Shown here piece after piece: positions 61,524 through 64,000 of a DNA stretch of 64,000 nt (positions within the stretch are counted from its first letter, which is position 1; each line of letters opens with the position of its first letter). A program made the position numbers and the translations under genes. This DNA is from Rotaria macrura. Its lineage: Eukaryota > Rotifera > Eurotatoria > Philodinida > Philodinidae. The notes under the pieces were generated by a model, which saw nothing but the letters and a program-made list of their open reading frames with translations, did not search any database and had not been told where the DNA came from. The stretch lies in contig OENT01000663.1 in assembly GCA_900239685.1 (NCBI GenBank), positions 1 to 64,000 on the forward strand, given 5' to 3'.

Positions 61524-64000
61524 ATGTTCTCATTAAAAGAAATATTTTTTCAGCCTCTCAAATGTCAACCAAATATAAATACTTTACATGTACATCGAAA
61601 TCCAACGACGGGAATACAACAGATATTTCTCATCGGTCTCGACGGTCTTGGCGTAGTTGTTGAATATGTTCAAGCAACAAGTGAATGTAAAGCATACACA
61701 ATATCTTTACAAGATTCTCAATGTAAATTTTCCACATAAAACGATTCATTTTGTCAATCTTTGAAATTTTGTTTCCATTAGCTGAATGTCGACTATTAAG
61801 TATGGAAATATTACCCATATCAAAATATAATACATCACCAGCCATTATTTATACTTACGCTAAAACGAATGGTAATTCGGTATGGTTTTTATTTCTCATG
61901 AATTCTATGATATTTTACTTGTGATTTTTTTATTTAAATTAGAATAGCGATGATTGTACAAGCTGTTATTTTGATCGTGTTCAAATCATTGACAATAATT
62001 CGAGTAATAGATGTTCTTAATTGTTCATTTAATTTGTTTTCTATTTCGAAACATTTGTAGAATCATCATCTCAAAATCGTTCATTGACGTTTGCTGCAAA
62101 ATTTATGAAGACCATAATGTATGCATATAAATAGTATAGCTTAAGTAAATATTTGGTTTTTTTAGTATCAAAACTGCAAATAGTAACGAACATGAAGTTA
62201 TTCTTGTTGTTGCTGGAGCTGAAAAATTAACGTTTTTCATTGAAGTAAGAAAATGTTGAGTAAAGGATCTTCTTTTTTAAAGTTAAAATGAAAAGAATAA
62301 TCTTAATTGAATTCGATTCGTTTAGAAACGAGATATTACTTTAGAATATTGGCTTATTTTTTTTTGTTACGCATAAAGTAGGCTTATGTTAGGTACTTTA
62401 AAATGTTTGAGTTACACAAGAGAAGCTTTAATGTATACAGCTACTATCTATCGATGCAATAAATATGCATATTTCTTTCATACTACATTTCAGTATTTAT
62501 ATGTTTACTGAACGGTTTAGACTCCCCTAAATAAATATCCATTAAAGTTGAAGAACTTTCGTTTTCAAATATTTTGAATGAATACGTATGTGTGCGTGAA
62601 ATCAGATTTCATGTGGATCTCACGTTTTGTGCAAGTAGCAGAGATGAAATTCATTTCAATTTCTTAGAAGTGACTCCGGAATGATCAAGCTATCGAAAAC
62701 TTCATATTGATTCGAGTCTTTCACGACTATGATACTAATAGTTTAAACTTTCCTGGTTCTGATGTTGACCTAAAGAAAATGATCATGGTCTTTATTCCAT
62801 GAATTCCAGAAATATTCTTCATTGCTGATTTATCGATCATCAGTAACTAGTGACCATTTGATTCGTTCCCTTCTGTTTTGACACGAATTATATGTTGATC
62901 TGTTGACAACCGTACAACATTTTTCTGCAGTGTTCATTTAAGATTCCCACAGCCTCTTCATTTTCTTGTTCACGAATCGAGTTTCAAGTGAATTTTTCAT
63001 TCTCACGAACTCAATCATATCTAATATGATTACTGATTCTAATCATCTTGGTCAATGACTAAACTTACTCGTAGACATTCTGCAACATTTCAGTGTTGCT
63101 TAGCAGTCTACAATTAGGTTATTGAAATAATGTCAAATGTCTTGTTTTTGGAAATCTGAATATACATTTTCATACATCTGTTCAATTTAGAGAAGTGAGC
63201 GAGTACTGCAAGACATAACAAAAGCCGCTGATCATCCTCTTCCTGAACTTAAACATACTGCTGGCAGGTGATGTAAATTTTATGATATTACTTGAAGAGG
63301 AGAAATTCTAACTGTTGTTTTGTCTTTTATTTCCTATAGTGTTTGTGCAATGGATGTTTTGTTAATAACTGATCCAAAAACAGATAAATTAAAACAACGC
63401 TTGATTGTTTGTGGTCATTCAACTGGTTCACTTGATTTATATATAACTGATTTAGAATCTATTGGAATAATACAAACTACACACAAAACACTTGAATATG
63501 ATAGTTTTATTAGTAGTGTGAAATTCTTCTATCATAATCAAAAACCACATGAAAGTAATTATAAATATAGGAATGATTCCTATCCATTAATATCAAGTAT
63601 TTACACAGGCAACTAAAACTCATTCTGTTTTCATTGTTCTAGACGAACAGCCACATTTACTTGTAACCAGTGCTCTGGAGCCAGCTGTTGTCTATCGGTA
63701 GAGAAACAAATACTTTAACAATGTCTTTTTATTAGTTTTTACGAAACCTTTTTTTGGCTGTTTTATTTAAATAGGCATGTTTCGATAAATGGCTTAACTG
63801 ATCCATTTGTACTCTCTGGAACTGATTCACAAGATTGTATCACATCAAGCTGTATTTGTGATGTTGATCTTGATGGAAAAAATGAAATCCTATTGGGTAC
63901 ATTTGGCAAAGTATGCTTTATTTGTCGAATACCAACAGATAGTTGTAAATCAAATACAATCAATGGTTTATCATTTGTCGGTGAAATGTTTCCTGTTTGT
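61524..64000 (+). CDS. KPTN: kaptin (KICSTOR subunit), 3' end beyond window
   Basis: Nine exons within the window: 61524-61722, 61782-61879, 61943-62003, 62061-62118, 62166-62244, 63191-63267, 63340-63596, 63643-63697 and 63775 to the edge; 370 codons so far, against 436 aa in human. The diagnostic part is TSALEPAVVYRHVSINGL...LSGTDSQDCITSSCICDVDLDGKNEILLGTFG, aligning with human VASMLEPAVVYRDLLNRGL and TDVDLDGRPEVLVATYG. CGHSTGSLDLYITDLES matches the human CQSGYVRVAHVD region. DVDLDGKNEI is an FG-GAP-like integrin-alpha repeat. Kaptin is an actin-associated protein and part of KICSTOR, which recruits GATOR1 to lysosomes to restrain mTORC1. The start is uncertain: the ATG at 61524 gives MFSLKEIFFQPLK, but TTTTTTCAG just before CCTCTC could equally be an acceptor for an upstream exon. 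Intron 5 is long (946 nt). Confidence 0.85.

Noticed and set aside
1-64000. CRISPR array, rRNA genes, or virus-like/LTR elements
   Set aside because: No regularly spaced direct repeats, rRNA-like blocks, long terminal repeats, or gag, integrase, capsid or envelope motifs were found. The only retroelement seen is the LINE.

Overview
The window looks like nuclear DNA of a small invertebrate animal, most likely a bdelloid rotifer or close relative. It is AT-rich, its genes are split by GT-AG introns mostly 45-75 nt long, intergenic space is moderate, and the protein set is animal-like (PIM-type kinase, FMR1/FXR, WDR54, kaptin, diacylglycerol kinase, PSMA3, U1-70K, RPS18). Consensus 3' splice acceptors lie 18-65 nt upstream of most start codons, which fits spliced-leader trans-splicing (known in bdelloids) or short 5' UTR introns. 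Exon coordinates were worked out by hand from splice consensus, unbroken frame and recalled family sequences; no alignment was run.

Layout. 1.8-2.6 kb: an intronless, unrecognised coiled-coil protein (-). 5.3-10.1 kb: a PIM-like serine/threonine kinase (+) with a 2.1 kb first intron and an upstream ORF. 14.6-15.1 kb: a small single-pass membrane protein with a PPxY motif (+). 16.4-18.0 kb: a cluster of small non-autonomous DNA elements. 22.6-25.8 kb: a 16-exon FMR1/FXR homologue (+). 27.3-27.7 kb: a small Ser/Thr/Asn-rich protein (+). 30.6-36.7 kb: a decayed LINE (-) interrupted by four elements of one CCCAGG-ended family, one of which carries a nested foldback element. 40.1-43.4 kb: U1-70K and RPS18 in tandem (-), 171 bp apart. 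45.3-47.5 kb: WDR54 (+). 51.0-52.5 kb: a catalytic-domain-only diacylglycerol kinase (-). 53.1-53.6 kb: a long-armed foldback element. 58.7-60.4 kb: proteasome subunit alpha-7/PSMA3 (-). 61.5 kb to the window end: kaptin (+), cut by the edge.

The genes do not form one pathway. They are housekeeping and signalling genes: splicing (U1-70K), translation and its control (RPS18, FXR), protein turnover (PSMA3), lipid signalling (DGK) and nutrient/cytoskeletal signalling (kaptin).

The two most interesting signals are these. First, a transposon family with CCCAGG...CCTGGG ends and 2-bp target duplications, whose bodies are packed with one short palindrome-forming motif per subfamily; removing the insertions from the LINE restores its reading frame. 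Second, the one long intron of the U1-70K gene carries 11 5'-splice-site-like pentamers on the sense strand against one on the other strand, one of them in a recursive-splice arrangement. That suggests U1 snRNP sensing its own supply.
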